Below are positions 1-11,140 of a stretch of 64,000 bases of DNA, in pieces. Numbering within the stretch: the first letter of the stretch is position 1; each line of letters begins with the position of its first letter. The DNA is from Dryocosmus kuriphilus (lineage: Eukaryota; Arthropoda; Insecta; Hymenoptera; Cynipidae), in contig CM076189.1 in the NCBI GenBank assembly GCA_038277395.1, positions 79,349,421-79,413,420 on the forward strand. Direction: 5' to 3'. The translations under genes were made by a program, and so were the position numbers. Below the pieces are notes generated by a model. It saw only the letters and a list, made by a program, of their open reading frames with translations, ran no database searches and was not told the DNA's origin.

Positions 1-49
1 CGCTACGCGCTGGGTGTTTATAGATCGTATAAACCTTTAAATTAGAAAT

Positions 50-947
50 TACAAAAGAAATTATTTTACTTAAGGCTCTATCGCCCGTAAGGAATACATT
101 CTCATCATGACACTCGCGCTTCGCGCTCGATAATTACGTTTCTTTAAAACACATTATAGATTGATAAAGCTCTTTTTGATTTTCCAAATTTTTACAATAC
201 AGGATTTCGATTCTTAAAAGTAAAACGATGAGTCTTATAAATAAATTTTGTAGCTATATCCAAGGTGAACAATTCTGCTTGTTAATATTTTCTCATATCT
301 TGCACAGTTTTGCTGAAAAGTGGTTTTCTTTATATTTCATAACATGTTTCACGAATAACTCAAAATCTACGCGTCTGATCAAAAAAATGATAGAAAGCAA
401 ATTTGTAGACAATTTAGAGGTGAACAACCTTGTTTATTATTATTTTTCCGTATCTTCCATAGTTTGGCGGAAAATTAGAAATCTTTAATTTTTAATAACG
501 TTTTATCGATTAAAACAAAAACCGTGCATTTTATGAAAAAAATGGTTAAAATCAAATTTGTAGATCTTTTTAAATTGAACAACTTTGTTCTTTACCATTT
601 TTTGTTATCTTGAATATTTTGGCGGAAAACCACAGTTTTTTAATTTTAATAGCGTTTTCTTGATTAAAACGAAAACCGTTCATTTTATCAAAAAACGGTT
701 AACACAAAATTTGTAGATTCTTTTGAGATGAAAAATTTTACTTTCCTACATTTTTTTTTGTATCTCTGATAGTTTAGCCGGAAAATGGATTTTTTGATTT
801 TGTGAAAACCGTTTTTGATGGATAAAACCACAACCGTTGGTCAAAAACCGCTGGTTAACGAACTCGTCCTTTCTTTTTGGACCTTAAAGAAGAGTGCCAA
901 AGCGCAATCTAATCCGATTAGTCTTCAGAAAGTTATCGTGGGAAAAG

Positions 948-997
<50 letters not shown>

Positions 998-1172
998 GAC
1001 GACGACGACGACAACAACGACGACAACGCCAACAGACAGACAGGCACGGTCGTAAAAACCATTTTTTCGGATTCAGGAGGTGTTAAAACGTGGAGATTTC
1101 ATGAAATCCGCGAAAGTCAAATTTTGCATAAATCTAATACCTTCTCTGATGAGAATGTAAAAAACGTTGCAT
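50..1172 (+). repeat. Dispersed repeat, copy A
   Basis: This stretch is matched, block for block, by 49130-49967 plus 51733-51830. Shared landmarks are the GCGCTTCGCGCTCG motif (about 110-130 here, 49205-49222 there), a run of AT-rich blocks each containing GTAGAT and TTGGCGGAAAA, a GACAAC-rich microsatellite, and a tail reading GAGATTTCATG-AATCCGCGAAA. The short open frames inside do not agree between the two copies, so I see no gene. It is probably a mobile-element relic of unknown class, since no terminal repeats or recognisable protein are visible. Copy B carries a 1.77-kb insertion where this copy is continuous at about 1052-1060. Confidence 0.7.
947..1026 (+). repeat. GACAAC/GAC microsatellite
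   Basis: About 80 bp of GACAAC hexamers grade into GAC triplets. An open frame across it would give an Asp/Asn run, but this is simple sequence rather than a supported protein. The homologous position in copy B (about 49893-49935) holds a shorter, more degenerate version, so the microsatellite belongs to the dispersed repeat. Confidence 0.9.
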
Positions 1173-1175
1173 GAC

Positions 1176-1700
1176 ATCTTAAGAGTTTCAAGTTCCTAAA
1201 TTTCTAAAGATCTCTAAAAACTTAGAATTGCTTAATAGTACTAAGTATAAAATATTAAGATTTTTTATTTAATTTAATTCTATTCTATTCTATTTTAACC
1301 AGTTTTCAGTTTACTGGAAGTCCATTTAGCCGAACTGTTATTTTAACGAATTGTCATTTAAAGGAGTTTTTATATTTCCGAATTAAGTAATCCTGAAATA
1401 TTTAAACTTTCACTTTCATTAAATGAGCAGAGTTAATTACTACTAACTAAATAAAAAATCACTTTTTCAAATTTTCATTTTAAATTAAGAAAAGTTCTAA
1501 GTTTTTAAAGAGATAATTTTAGAAATTTGGGTACATTGAAACTCGGAAAACTTTATACAATATTTATAAATTCTTAGAAATTTAGAAATGAAATATTCTG
1601 ATATCTTCTTTGTTTTTTGTTATTTAAGTTAACCAAATTTTAGTTGCAAGAACTCGATAAAAGATTCATGAAAAAATTAATATTTTTTACGAATATCAGT
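1176..1700 (+). repeat. Fragment of the AT-rich array unit (D/E blocks)
   Basis: The sequence aligns by eye with 46007-46500. It shares the AAGTTCCTAAATTTCTAA start, the GTCCATTT-GCCGAACTGTTA block followed by TTTTAACGAATTGTCATTTAA, and the end GTTAACCAAATTTTAGTTGC. The same blocks recur near 16.2, 41.3, 48.6 and 56.0 kb. No coding sequence is apparent. It lies directly after dispersed repeat copy A. Confidence 0.65.
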
Positions 1701-1838
1701 ACCTATAAGCATTCGTATCACTAGCGTAGAATTACTAATTCCATATAATCACCATCACCAAGGGTGGGTTTATCAATCAATCAATCAACTAGTCAGCTTT
1801 AACGTTTCGGTGGCCTTTTGTGCCACCCACTGCAGAAA

Positions 1839-2622
1839 ATTTATTTAAATCATGTAACTATAAAATTATAACCTTAATTGTATTTTCCATATTTCAGCAG
1901 AATCGTGAATTAAGAGTATAATATTTAAAAACTTACAATGTCCTTCCTTCGTTTGTGATACTTTCTTTGTTCGATAAATATTGATCGCAATTGAAAATTC
2001 CTTTTTTTCCGTATTTATAACTACTATTAAGATCTTCAGTTAATTAAAATTTTCTTAATTAGTTTTGAAACATATTTTAAAATTAAAATTTCTATCAACT
2101 CTTGATATTGAGAAATGATGTTAAGTCTCATCACACTCAGAGATGACGGTCGACTGCTAGGATATAAACCGATTATACAACTTTTTTTAATGCAAAAATT
2201 TTTGCAACAAATTTTATAAAATTTTTATGATACAATTAAAATTTACACGAAAATAAATTTCACCTGTCGATTAGTCATTGTGCTTATCTCTCCTTCTCTT
2301 TGAAGGATTTTTCTCTTTCCATTTTAAGGTCTAACTTGTATAATAATTAGTTTATATCCTAGCAGTCGACCATCAGCTCTAAATGTGATGAGCATAATAT
2401 TTCTCAATATTCAGAGTTGATTCTACTTTTAATTTAAAAAAATGTTTTTAAACTAATTACGAAAATTTTAAATAATTGAAGATCTTAGTAATAGTTATGA
2501 ATACGAAAAAATGGATTTTTCAATTGTGAACAGTATATATCTAACAAAGAAAGGATTCACGATTTGCTGAAATATGGAAAATACAAATAAGGTTATAATT
2601 TTATAGTAACTGCATTTAAATG
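1839..2622. repeat. Large imperfect palindrome (foldback)
   Basis: The left arm (about 1839-2170) is the reverse complement of the right arm (about 2350-2622), with a loop of about 180 bp. Best-matched stretches are GTCGACTGCTAGGATATAAA on the left against its complement at about 2351-2370, and the outer ends ACTATAAAATTATAACCTTA against 2589-2609. The arms differ by small indels, including about 60 bp extra in the left arm. No transposase lies inside and no target duplication was seen. It could be a non-autonomous foldback transposon or an inverted duplication. If transcribed it would form a long hairpin. Confidence 0.8.
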
Positions 2623-2624
2623 AA

Positions 2625-3560
2625 TACTCTGAAGAGGGTGGTAACCTCCCTGGGGATCACATGACCTTGTAGTTGGTGGGAGGGCTTAGGGGTCTAGTCG
2701 GACGAGCGACCTGGTGTAGGTGAACCAGAGGGACTGTATCGTGAGATGTGGCTGCTCTGGGGAACTGGGGGCCTCTGGTCTGCGGGACCCTGACCAAAAA
2801 GCGATCCTTTCAGGTGATAGTAGCAAGGCAACCTAGATTCTAGAATATCGAGGGCGCAAGTCCTTATGCCTCACCATTTAAACCATTGCCAAAAGGGGGC
2901 GGCTCCTAAGGGGACTGCTTCAAAGGGTACGGCCCCGAAGGGGACGGCTCCAAACTGGCGAAGGTGAGAGGTACCGGGCGGCCAGGGATCCTCACAAGGG
3001 GTCTTGGAACAACGGACTTCATCTGGAGCAGTTCCTCATGCCCGTCATGTGGGTGGGAGGAGAACGGGCTCCAGAAGCACCACCTTGAACAGGAAGACGG
3101 AACGTTCTAGGGCTCTGAAGCCACAGGGCCTGACCTTTATACACGCTCGGGGTGGGACTTGTTTCCACAAGAGAGTGCGGGAAATGCGGTGTGGCACAAT
3201 GGACTTGTAGTCTGAGTGCCGGGGGAGGAGGTGGTTTTAGTGGATAGGGGCCGTCAGGCCGAGTCCGACACTCAGTCACACAAGGCCGTCAAAACGTTCA
3301 GGCTGACTATGTGGAGAGAAAAATTATGCGACTAAAGCAGGGCTGCCACACGTAACGAATGCGTGCGAACGTTCATATGCTCGAAGCATGATACTGCCAC
3401 GCTCTCAGAGCATACGGCTCACGGTAGAAGCTGTTTAGACAACGCCCCCGCAGCTTTTTGCTCTTTTTAAATATAGTAGGTCTGAAATGTGAAAGGGCGT
3501 GGCCTAAATCGTCGGTCTCGCGAGGACCACGCTCCTGTGGCATGGGTGTCATGATCTTAT
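2625..3560 (+). other. GC-rich block of unknown origin, possible LINE end
   Basis: Base composition changes sharply here from AT-rich to G-rich. Short internal repeats such as AAGGGGACGGCTCC/AAGGGGACTGCTTC occur around 2905-2955. The part at 3215-3262 (GGGGGAGGAGGTGGTTTTAG followed by a G-rich GTCAGGCC segment) resembles 3' ends I associate with R1-type LINEs, but no reverse transcriptase is recognisable upstream, so this is only a suggestion. Open frames at 3004-3210 (+) and 3019-3279 (-) are short and low-complexity, and I do not call them genes. A segment at about 3316-3356 reappears inverted at 11365-11405. Confidence 0.35.
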
Positions 3561-4584
3561 AACGTGCAGACTATGCTTTGAGTACAGGTTAGGAACTGCT
3601 TCGTTAGCACAGTGCGCCACGCTGCGGGGGTTAGCTTGTCAGCTCTGCTTTCAGTGCCGTAACGAGAATGGAGTGACCGGGGCAACTGCGTAGGGCGCAA
3701 GCTCCGGGGGCGCAGGTCAAGAGAACAAATTTTCAAAATTTGTGTGAAAATTTTTTTCCGAAATTTTTTAAGTTTGTCGGTAAATATAAGATAAACTCTA
3801 ATCTTTTTAAAAATAGGAAATAAGGGAAAATTAATATTCTTCGAGAAATTAAATTTTTTCCAAATCAAAATATAAAGGAAATTAAATAAAAAACATAGCT
3901 TGATTGTTCTTCTTATCACATTTTTCTACCACGAATTGAGGAAAACTGTTTATACACACTTCGAATCGATTCAAAAGTTGTTTATGTATATATCTTCATA
4001 ATCTACGTGCTGACCATTATCTCGATGTTTTGGAAACATTGAACATTCGTCCAGCAACAGAGGACTTTTTCAACTTTTGGCTTTGGCTTTATTCTTTATT
4101 CGCGGTAACTTCAGCATTAGCTGTTCCTCAGTATGTAAAGAATGAAATAACTGAATAATTATACTTTTAAAAATTACATGCATTTTAGTCATTTGTTAAG
4201 AATTTTAGATGGTTTAATACATATGTGCAGTGAATAATTTTCTTCTTTATACCTGATGGAGTATTCAAATACTAAAATCGAAAATCGCATCTTTTAAAGG
4301 TAAGCTTCAATCTCTAGCATGTACACTTCTCTTAAGATTATAAGTCAAAATGAAGTCTACCATCTTTCTGGTTTTGTCTAACGATTCCAGCATAATTTTT
4401 TTACTGGGTACGCACTGCAGAAGGTGAACTTATTTACTTTTTCAGCAAAGATAGTGTCAGTGAAATAGCCTAAAAGTCAAGAATTTGCTGTGAACTTTAA
4501 ATAATTTAAATGTCCAGATGTATCTGGGAGAATTCACTGATCTTTAGTGATTTAATCTAAGACAGTTTAGAATATAGTCTACTA
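3561..4584. other. Intergenic AT-rich sequence
   Basis: I see no supported gene or RNA here. The first 170 bp are still GC-rich, and the rest is AT-rich without good open frames. The left terminus of the following hAT relic probably lies within the last few hundred bases, but I could not find its inverted repeat. Confidence 0.5.
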
Positions 4585-6751
4585 TTGCCTTCAGTGGAGA
4601 AAAAAGTTATTTTTTATGTAAAACCAGTTAACGAAGTCAAAAGGCCATCGGGAGCTGAATATAGAAAATTAAAGAAACGAAAGGAAGAGGAGGACAGACA
4701 AAAAGCGAATCGGAAGCACATGGACCAATATATTTTTGCAGGGACTTTGGAATCCCCTGGGGCTCCTCCAACGTTGCAAATATATAAATTAGGTAACCTG
4801 TAGTTGCACGGACCGAAGAACTTTCAATTTCAAATTCATCAGAAGCAATTCCAATTTCGACAATTTCGTCATCAGAAGAGGCAATTCCATCTTCGTTGTC
4901 GAAACCTCTTCTGACATCAACACCAACAGAAGTGCTTCCAATTTCTGAAAAATACATCGAAGGGCCAGTAATTCTAATAAAGACAGTTTCTCTAAATTGT
5001 AAAGGTCCAAATTCGTAGCCTATAATGTCTGATGAAATTAGACAAATACTCGTTGCTCATGGTCCAGATGAAGGTACACTCGAAGCTCGTGATAGCGGTC
5101 AGCTCGGTTGGTCGGCCGCTAACGCTGGCGTATTGGAAACTTCAAAAAGTCAGAGACGTATGTACCAATGTTGACGTAATTGAAACAAAAGCAGTTAAAC
5201 GCCTAAGGTACTGCCCACCTTGTTGATGCGGCACTGCTGAGTTCGTGACGTCACCCTTCCCGCCCCACGGAACCCCTTACCAACTATATATATTACCGCC
5301 AATTCTACGAACCGCTACCACGAGTGTCGCTGCCATGAGCTTCGAGTGTAATTACATAGATTTTAAGGAATTACCAACGAATTCATCGGGACGAAGGTTT
5401 ACAAAAGATTGATTTTCAGATAAGCAGCAAAATGGAGAAAAAATTGGAAGAAAGGGGCTTATTTATTGCAAAAATAGAAATGCAATCTTTTATTTTCCTT
5501 GATTAGTGTTTGGTGACTTTAAACGTTCACGGCATTGCTCATCGTGAAAATTATGTTAAGTGGAAGCATCTTGAAAAATCTATTAAAAATAATGTCCTTA
5601 TTGATGTTTACGTAGTCAGCCAATTTGAGGAAGAAGGAAGGAAGTGGCGTGAAATTTTGAATGTCACTGTTGACGCTATTTTATTTTGTGCTTCAAACAA
5701 TCTAGCACTTAGAGGACCAGTTGAACAAATTGGAAATCCACAAGTAGGTATATTTTTAAATTAAATAGAATTTTCAGTCATTATAATCCAACTTTAAAAG
5801 TCAGCATTGAAAATCATAAAAAAAGTTCTGTATCTTATTTTTCTTCAAAAATGCAAAACGAGGTAACGGAGTTATTGGATAACCGAGTTTCAGAAGTGAT
5901 TAAAGATAAAATAAGAAAATCTAAAATTTCTCTATTTAATTTGAATGCACACCTGACATCTGGCGCGAAGAACAAATGCCCGAAATCATACGCCATATCC
6001 ATGTAGATAAAAATAAAAGGTTAGTGTAGAGGAGAGTTTTGTTGACTTTATAGAGTTCCATGGAGTCTCTGTTCAACCTCAGTTTGGGAAAATTTGATGA
6101 AGAAATTAAAACTTACGATAAAATCTTTATCTGATACGAGGTGGTCAGCAAGATCTAATGCTGTTAAAGCTTTTCGTTTGCATTTTGCGGAAATTTTTGA
6201 AGAATGACGTAAACATTCGTGTGATCAGTCATATCCAGATGCCATGAAACCCGCAAAAGATCTAATGGTTCAAATGAATTTGCAATTTATTTGCACTCTT
6301 CTGATTTGGAACAAAGTTCTCCAAAAAATTAACAAAATTAACAAAGCATTGCAATCCGAAGGCACGACACTAGACAAGTCGATGAAATTGCCCGACGGAC
6401 TTTGCAGTACGTTACAGAAAATGCGTGATGAAGGGTTTAATTTCGAAACTGAAGATTCGGTGAAAATAACAGAGAGTGCAGGTATCCAAGCTAGCTTTCC
6501 TAGTGAGAAAAACCGTAAAGCAAAGAAAATGAATTTAGACGAATCAGAAGATGATGGTTTTTATCAAAATTTAAAACAAAAATTTTATTTGCAAATAAAT
6601 GAAGTTCTCGACACATCATTAATACAAATAAAATGGCCTTTCGCGGAAACAAAACCAGTTGTTAGCAATTTTTCTTTTCTTCACAGGAATACTTTACTAG
6701 AAAGAGCGTTTAGGATCTAAAAAAGGATGCAGAAGCATTAGCACAGTTATA

Positions 6752-7746
6752 CGAGTTTTGTTCAAAAAGTAAGGTGACTTCTCAAGTTTCGCTGGCTAGG
6801 TCCATTCAATCTTCAGTTTTTTTGTTTTATATTATATATTTTATATTATATATTATTATATATTATGTATTTATATTATTTTATTTTAAATTGTCCCGAA
6901 CATATGTGCACTGTTTCAAGTGTATAGTATCTTTAGTTTGTTTGTGAGAGGCGTAAAGTTTAGAAGTGTTTTGTGTGGTCTTCTATTTTCTGCTATCGAA
7001 AAAAATGGATCAGAGTGCTTGCATCATATTTTGTGTAAAAAATGGAAATACGTGCTGCAAAACACTTCAGATATAGACAGTGGCATACAGTGAGTCTACT
7101 TTGAGCAAAAAAAATTTTTATAAGCGTTGCAAGCTCTGCCAAGAAGGCCGAGACGACACCAATGACAATTCTCGCTCTGTACGCCCCATTACGTCAATAA
7201 ATGAAAAAATCGTTGAAGAAGTGAAGAATATGGATTATAGTACATGAAGAGTTCTTAAGAGTAGGTCGCGCGGTCAATAAGGAGTATTACCTTGAAGTTA
7301 TGCCCCGTTTGCGGGAAGTAATACGACAAAAAGGTCCGGATTTGTAGAAAAACAATTCACGGCTTTTGCATCACGACAATGCACCTGCTTACTCGTCGTT
7401 GCTTGTGCGTGACTTTTTGACTAAAAACAAAACCACAATCATACCTGAGCCACCATATTCACCGAATTTGTCCCGGGGCGACTTTTTCCTGTTCCCAAAA
7501 CAGAAGAGACCCATGAAAGAACGGAGATTTGCAACGATTAAGGAGATAAAGAATGCATCGTTGAAAGAACTCAAGGCTATACCAAAAACTGCTTATCAGA
7601 AGTGCTTCCAGGATTGGAAAAAGCATTGGCACAAGTATGTTATATCTGAGGAAGGTTACTTTGAAGAGGAAAACATAATAATTTATGAATAAATAAATAT
7701 TTTTGCGTACAAATTAAGAGTCACCTTACTTTTTGGACACACCTCG
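6752..7746 (+). mobile_element. Internally deleted mariner element
   Basis: The ends are inverted repeats, CGAG-TTTTG-TTCAAAAAG on the left and the complement of CGAGGTGTGTCCAAAAAG on the right, both continuing into TAAGGTGACT. They are flanked by TA dinucleotides at 6750-6751 and 7747-7748, the standard mariner target duplication. At 995 bp it is shorter than a typical 1.3-kb mariner. The transposase jumps from the N-terminal helix-turn-helix region (about 7090-7240) directly to the NKEYYLEVMPRLREVI segment (about 7272-7318), so the part with the first catalytic Asp is missing. It sits inside the hAT coding region, so it is younger than that element. Confidence 0.93.
7366..7692 (+). pseudogene. 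Mariner transposase, C-terminal half
   Basis: This open stretch contains the family signature HHDNAPA (second catalytic Asp), PPYSPNLSRGDFFLFPK (third Asp of the DD34D triad), and the typical C-terminus ELKAIPKTAYQKCFQDWKKH. It stops a few dozen bases before the right inverted repeat, as expected. Upstream the same frame is broken by a stop at about 7345. Together with the internal deletion at about 7245-7270 this makes the protein inactive. I see no promoter or independent start, so this is a fragment of the element at 6752-7746 and not a separate gene. Confidence 0.92.
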
Positions 7747-8239
7747 TATCGTCAGGATTTAGACGCCTTTGATATTCAAATTAAAATCAGAAGCTTCAAA
7801 TATCAAGCGCCGAAGCTCACTTCGGTCTTCTTTTCTTGCTCACCTTTAGATGTGTCGCAACTGCTTTTTAGTTTCAATTTAACTGAATCATATTCGAATC
7901 TCTGCACTACACAGCGTTTATTTTTAACGTTGCCTCTTACGGTTGCTTCTAGTGAAAGAAGTTTTAGTAAACCTAGGTTATTTAGAACCTAATTAAGATC
8001 AACCATGGGACAAATACGATTAAAAAGTTTGGCTAAGTTTTCAATTGAAATCGAAATAGCAAAATTCCTTGAATATGATGATGTGATAGGTGAATTTGCA
8101 AGCTCGAACGCAAGGAAAGTTTAAGTATAGTAAAATATAGTTTTTGTTTATATTATAGTGTAATATTATAATATAATGTTATAATCTAGTAATAACATAA
8201 TGAGTGTAATTGAGTAGAAATTATGAAAGCACATTGGAG

Positions 8240-9503
8240 CCTATTAGAAGCTATATGAGTGACGTTTGGTCAGACAGTAAATGGTGGATAAGATCGATCT
8301 TAAATGAGGCCAAACAGCGGATCTAACATTAGCAGGCAGGGAATTCCAGAGGTTAGCAGAAGAGACAGAGAAAGAATTGAAATATGCTGATATTCTGCAC
8401 GTATTGATGTAAAGTATGTTTCCACCTCTTCCTGTAACACGACGCCAAACACTGCTGACATATTGAAATATCTCGAGAAGAAACGGAGGATTACCTGAGC
8501 TAAGCATACAGTAAAGTTCGATGGACACAAAGTACTTTTGCCGATTTTTTATTCTTAACCAATTAAGCTAACTATGAAAAGTGATATGGATGCCTATCTT
8601 GGTAAATCGTAGATAAATCGTACGCACTGATTCAGTGCTGTCTGTAGTTTCACATCGAGATCAAGAGACACATCGTCGTACACAAGACAACAGAAGTCAA
8701 AAAGAGGAAAGATGAGCGCAGATACTAATTTAATACGCAGGGAGTTATCTAAGATTTTTCTTTTTACTTTAAGGGGATATAATGTTCTGTGTATTCCATT
8801 GACTATGTGACAGACGTGTTCCTGCCAGTTAAGCTAAGGATTGAAGATGACCCTCAAACTGCGAGCAGAGTTAGTGTATTGTATAAGAGAGCCATTTGAC
8901 ATTAGCGGGGGTAAAACTGATGTATCGATGTTACTAATATAGGCAGGACTACCGAGGATCAGGGCCTTCGTCTTAGACACATTAATAGAAAGTTTGTTAG
9001 TTTTGGCCCATAAAGACATAAGCTGAATCGTCTGATCTAGGGTCTTGATCGCTGAGGATATGTCGCACGGAGAACAATGAATATAGATTTGATGGTCATC
9101 ATCGTAAAATATGTATTTCACATGTTGTAGATAAAGCTTAAGATCGGTAGCATATATTATAAACAGAATAATAGGCCCTAAAGCCGATCCCTGAGGAATT
9201 CCAGAAGTAACTGGAATCCACTCAGATAGAGTATTTTTATCAGCATCGAATACAGCTTGTTTCCTATCAGAAGATAAGCTGAAAACCAAGCAAAAACTTC
9301 ATCTGAGCAACCAACTTCCCTAAGTTTTCTAACAGAAGAAGAATGCCATGATCCACCATGTCGAAAGCCTTACTAAAGTAGAAGAGAACCAAAACAGTAA
9401 TCATACGCGAGTCAATGGCAATCTTGATACCATTAGTGATCTTCAACAGAGCAGACTGGGTGCTGTATCCCTGTCCGAATCCCGTTTGTTATGTATCATA
9501 TAT
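8240..9503 (-). pseudogene. CR1-like LINE reverse transcriptase, 5'-truncated
   Basis: Read on the minus strand from 9503 downwards, the fragments give GFGQGYSTQSALLKI, then FSKAFDMVDHGILL (catalytic Asp region), VTSGIPQGSALGPI (RT motif B), and FYDDDHQIYIHC, where FYDDD stands in the FADD/YADD position. The C-terminal LINE region (SSANLWNSLPANVRSA, about 8310-8355) follows. The order matches CR1/L2-type non-LTR retrotransposons. The longest open pieces are 8834-9289 and 8244-8528, with frameshifts between. The endonuclease domain and N-terminus are absent, and the sequence stops exactly where the element at 9504 begins. It cannot be functional. Confidence 0.82.
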
Positions 9504-9621
9504 CCCAAGTGCGAAGTTAGATACGGCCCAAAACTGGCCCAGAATCGGCTAAAATATTGCCAAAGATCGGTTGTCAATATCGTGCCGTTGCTAGAATGAT
9601 AACTACGGTATGCAATTGGCG

Positions 9622-9680
9622 GCCAATTCTGGTCCAGAATCTGGCCGCCAATTCTGGTCCAGAATCTGGCCGCCATTGTC
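9622..9680. repeat. 25-bp minisatellite
   Basis: The word GCCAATTCTGGTCCAGAATC recurs at 9622 and 9647, and a third, partial copy starts at 9672, giving a period of 25 bp. Each unit contains the self-complementary stretch TTCTGG-TCCAGAA. It lies near the left end of the element at 9504-11015. Confidence 0.85.
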
Positions 9681-9922
9681 GGCTCATCAATGGATGCCGA
9701 TGTCGGCCTGATCTTAGATGCCAATATCGTCCCGTTGCTGAAATGATGACATATGTTAGTGGCCCATTACATGGAGAAATCACAATGGAAAAATAAAAAT
9801 AAATGTTATAAAAAACCATTATTTATTAAGAACACAATGTATTCGTAAACGTATTATGAATACACTTATAACTAATCGATATTTGGAAATTTCAACGCTC
9901 GTATAACCAATTAGATTTCGCA

Positions 9923-9992
9923 CACAACGCGGGAGAATAGAACACACGACCTATGGGACGCGAGTCAGCAACCTAACCATTAACCTAACTCA
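9923..9992 (-). other. tRNA-like sequence (SINE head or tRNA relic)
   Basis: On the minus strand this reads like a tRNA gene. An A-box-like TTAGGTTAATGGTTAGG is followed about 35-45 bases later by a B-box-like GTGTTCTATTCTCC, with GCTGACTCGCG in the anticodon-arm region. The B box departs from GGTTCGANTCC, so a working tRNA is unlikely. It lies between two GGCCCA-rich parts of the surrounding element and may mark a SINE insertion, but its ends were not determined. Confidence 0.45.
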
Positions 9993-10399
9993 TGAGATAG
10001 TGTGTCCTACATTTTTCCACAATGCACTCAATCATACACAAATATCAAAATATCTCGAGATAATTTCATCAATAAACGCTTTTGCGTTAACAATAAATAA
10101 AATATGTATATTATATTTTTAATATTTTTAATTTTCAGTTTTATAAAAAGTAAAACCGTAGTATAAATTGATATAATAGGATATTTTATTGGCAGAAGAA
10201 AATTTGGCTACAAAAACAAACTGCTGTCTGTCGGTACTGGAGCAGTGCCGAAGTAATATCTTCTTTAATTATTCATGGTTATGATATTAATTTTCTAATG
10301 ATTGACATATTTTACGTAACTTTTTACTTTAAGCAGAAAAATGGGATTTCAATCTTTTTTTGAACAAAAAGTTAGTGTTCGGTAATTTCTTAACCACAA

Positions 10400-10995
10400 A
10401 TTTCTTCCAAATTTCGGCTCTGTGATAGGCCGTTACTCGGCCGAAATTTGGCTTTTTGACTTCCAACCCAGTTTGCCAAAATAATGCCGACTTTCGGCCC
10501 AGCAGAGTGCCATCGCTGGGCCAGGTTCTGGCTTTTCTACTTCTAGCATGGTTTGTCGGAGTAATTCCGACTTTCGGCCTTGTAATGGGCCATTACTGGG
10601 CCAAACTCTGGCTTTTTGACTTCCAACATGGTTTGCTGGAGTAATGCCGACTTTCAGTCTTGTAATGGGTCGTTACTGGGCCGGAGTCTGGCTTTTTGAC
10701 TTCCAATATGGTTTGCCGGAGTAATGCCGAATTTCGGCCTTGTAATGGCCCATTACTGGGCCGGACTCTGGCTTTTTGACTCCCAGTATGGTTTGCCGGA
10801 GTAATGCCGACTTTCGGCCCTGTAATAGGCCACTTCTGGGCCAAGCTTCGGCAAAAGCTTGGCAAATTTAAAATGCCAATGTACTGTGCCATTACTGGGA
10901 CAACACTGGGCCGATTTGATCGCTGATATTGATCCAGTAACATTGGCCGACACTTGGCTGCAAATATTGGTCCAGTATTGGGCCATGTTTTCAGT
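10400..10995. repeat. 80-bp tandem repeat array
   Basis: The unit starts with GGCTTTTTGACTTCCAA and contains TGCCGACTTTCGGCC and ATTACTGGGCC. Unit starts fall at 10450, 10530, 10610, 10690 and 10770, exactly 80 bp apart, with degenerate partial units on each side. Each unit contains a short palindrome around GCCGA-TTTCGGC. The array forms the right half of the TIR-bounded element at 9504-11015. Open frames across it are by-products of the repetition. Confidence 0.92.
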
Positions 10996-11086
10996 ACCGG
11001 CAACTCGCACTTGGGTAGTTTGTTTTCCTCAAGGTACACAGTAAATTTTTTAGATATAATATTTTCGAAAACCTTAGGGGAAGCAT

Positions 11087-11088
<2 letters not shown>

Positions 11089-11140
<52 letters not shown>
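11089..11140. repeat. (GA)n microsatellite
   Basis: An uninterrupted GA run of about 50 bp. Confidence 0.97.

Larger units (their letters stand above)
4585..8124 (+). pseudogene. hAT transposase relic (TTF/ZMYM1-like), interrupted by mariner
   Basis: Several reading frames together spell a decayed hAT-superfamily transposase of the type annotated as zinc finger MYM/TTF proteins. In order they give KRPSGAEYRK (about 4640), a TTF-like stretch NGEKIGRKGLIYCKNRNAIF (about 5430-5495), NLALRGPVEQIGNP (about 5697-5740), SDTRWSARSNAVKAF (about 6130-6175), the long block at 6244-6720, and the C-terminal hAT dimerisation region with LTVASSERSFSK (about 7930-7970) ending FASSNARK at a TAA at 8122-8124. 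The C-terminal third is separated from the rest by a mariner at 6752-7746. Multiple stops and frameshifts rule out activity. The family assignment rests on these motifs. Terminal inverted repeats and the 8-bp target duplication were not located. Confidence 0.85.
9504..11015. mobile_element. Non-autonomous element with CCCAAGTGCGA termini
   Basis: The left end CCCAAGTGCGAAGTT (9504-9518) is matched in inverted form by AACTCGCACTTGGG (11002-11015). Just inside both ends, GGCCCA/CTGGGCC motifs continue in inverted orientation. The interior has a 25-bp minisatellite, an 80-bp tandem array and a tRNA-like sequence, but no transposase. I infer a DNA-transposon derivative. The superfamily is uncertain because I could not decide on a target duplication (left flank ATATAT, right flank TAGTTTG). 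It abuts the CR1-like LINE, so it may have inserted into it. Confidence 0.6.

Noticed and set aside
815..1174. Open frame with a long Asp/Asn run
   Set aside because: It starts at a TTG, its body is a GACAAC microsatellite, and the homologous copy at 49.6-49.97 kb does not preserve the protein.
3004..3279. Overlapping frames in the GC-rich block
   Set aside because: Both strands are open because of low stop-codon density in GC-rich sequence, and no motif is recognisable.
10400..10995. Possible CRISPR array
   Set aside because: The 80-bp units are contiguous with no unique spacers, no Cas genes exist, and the context is eukaryotic.
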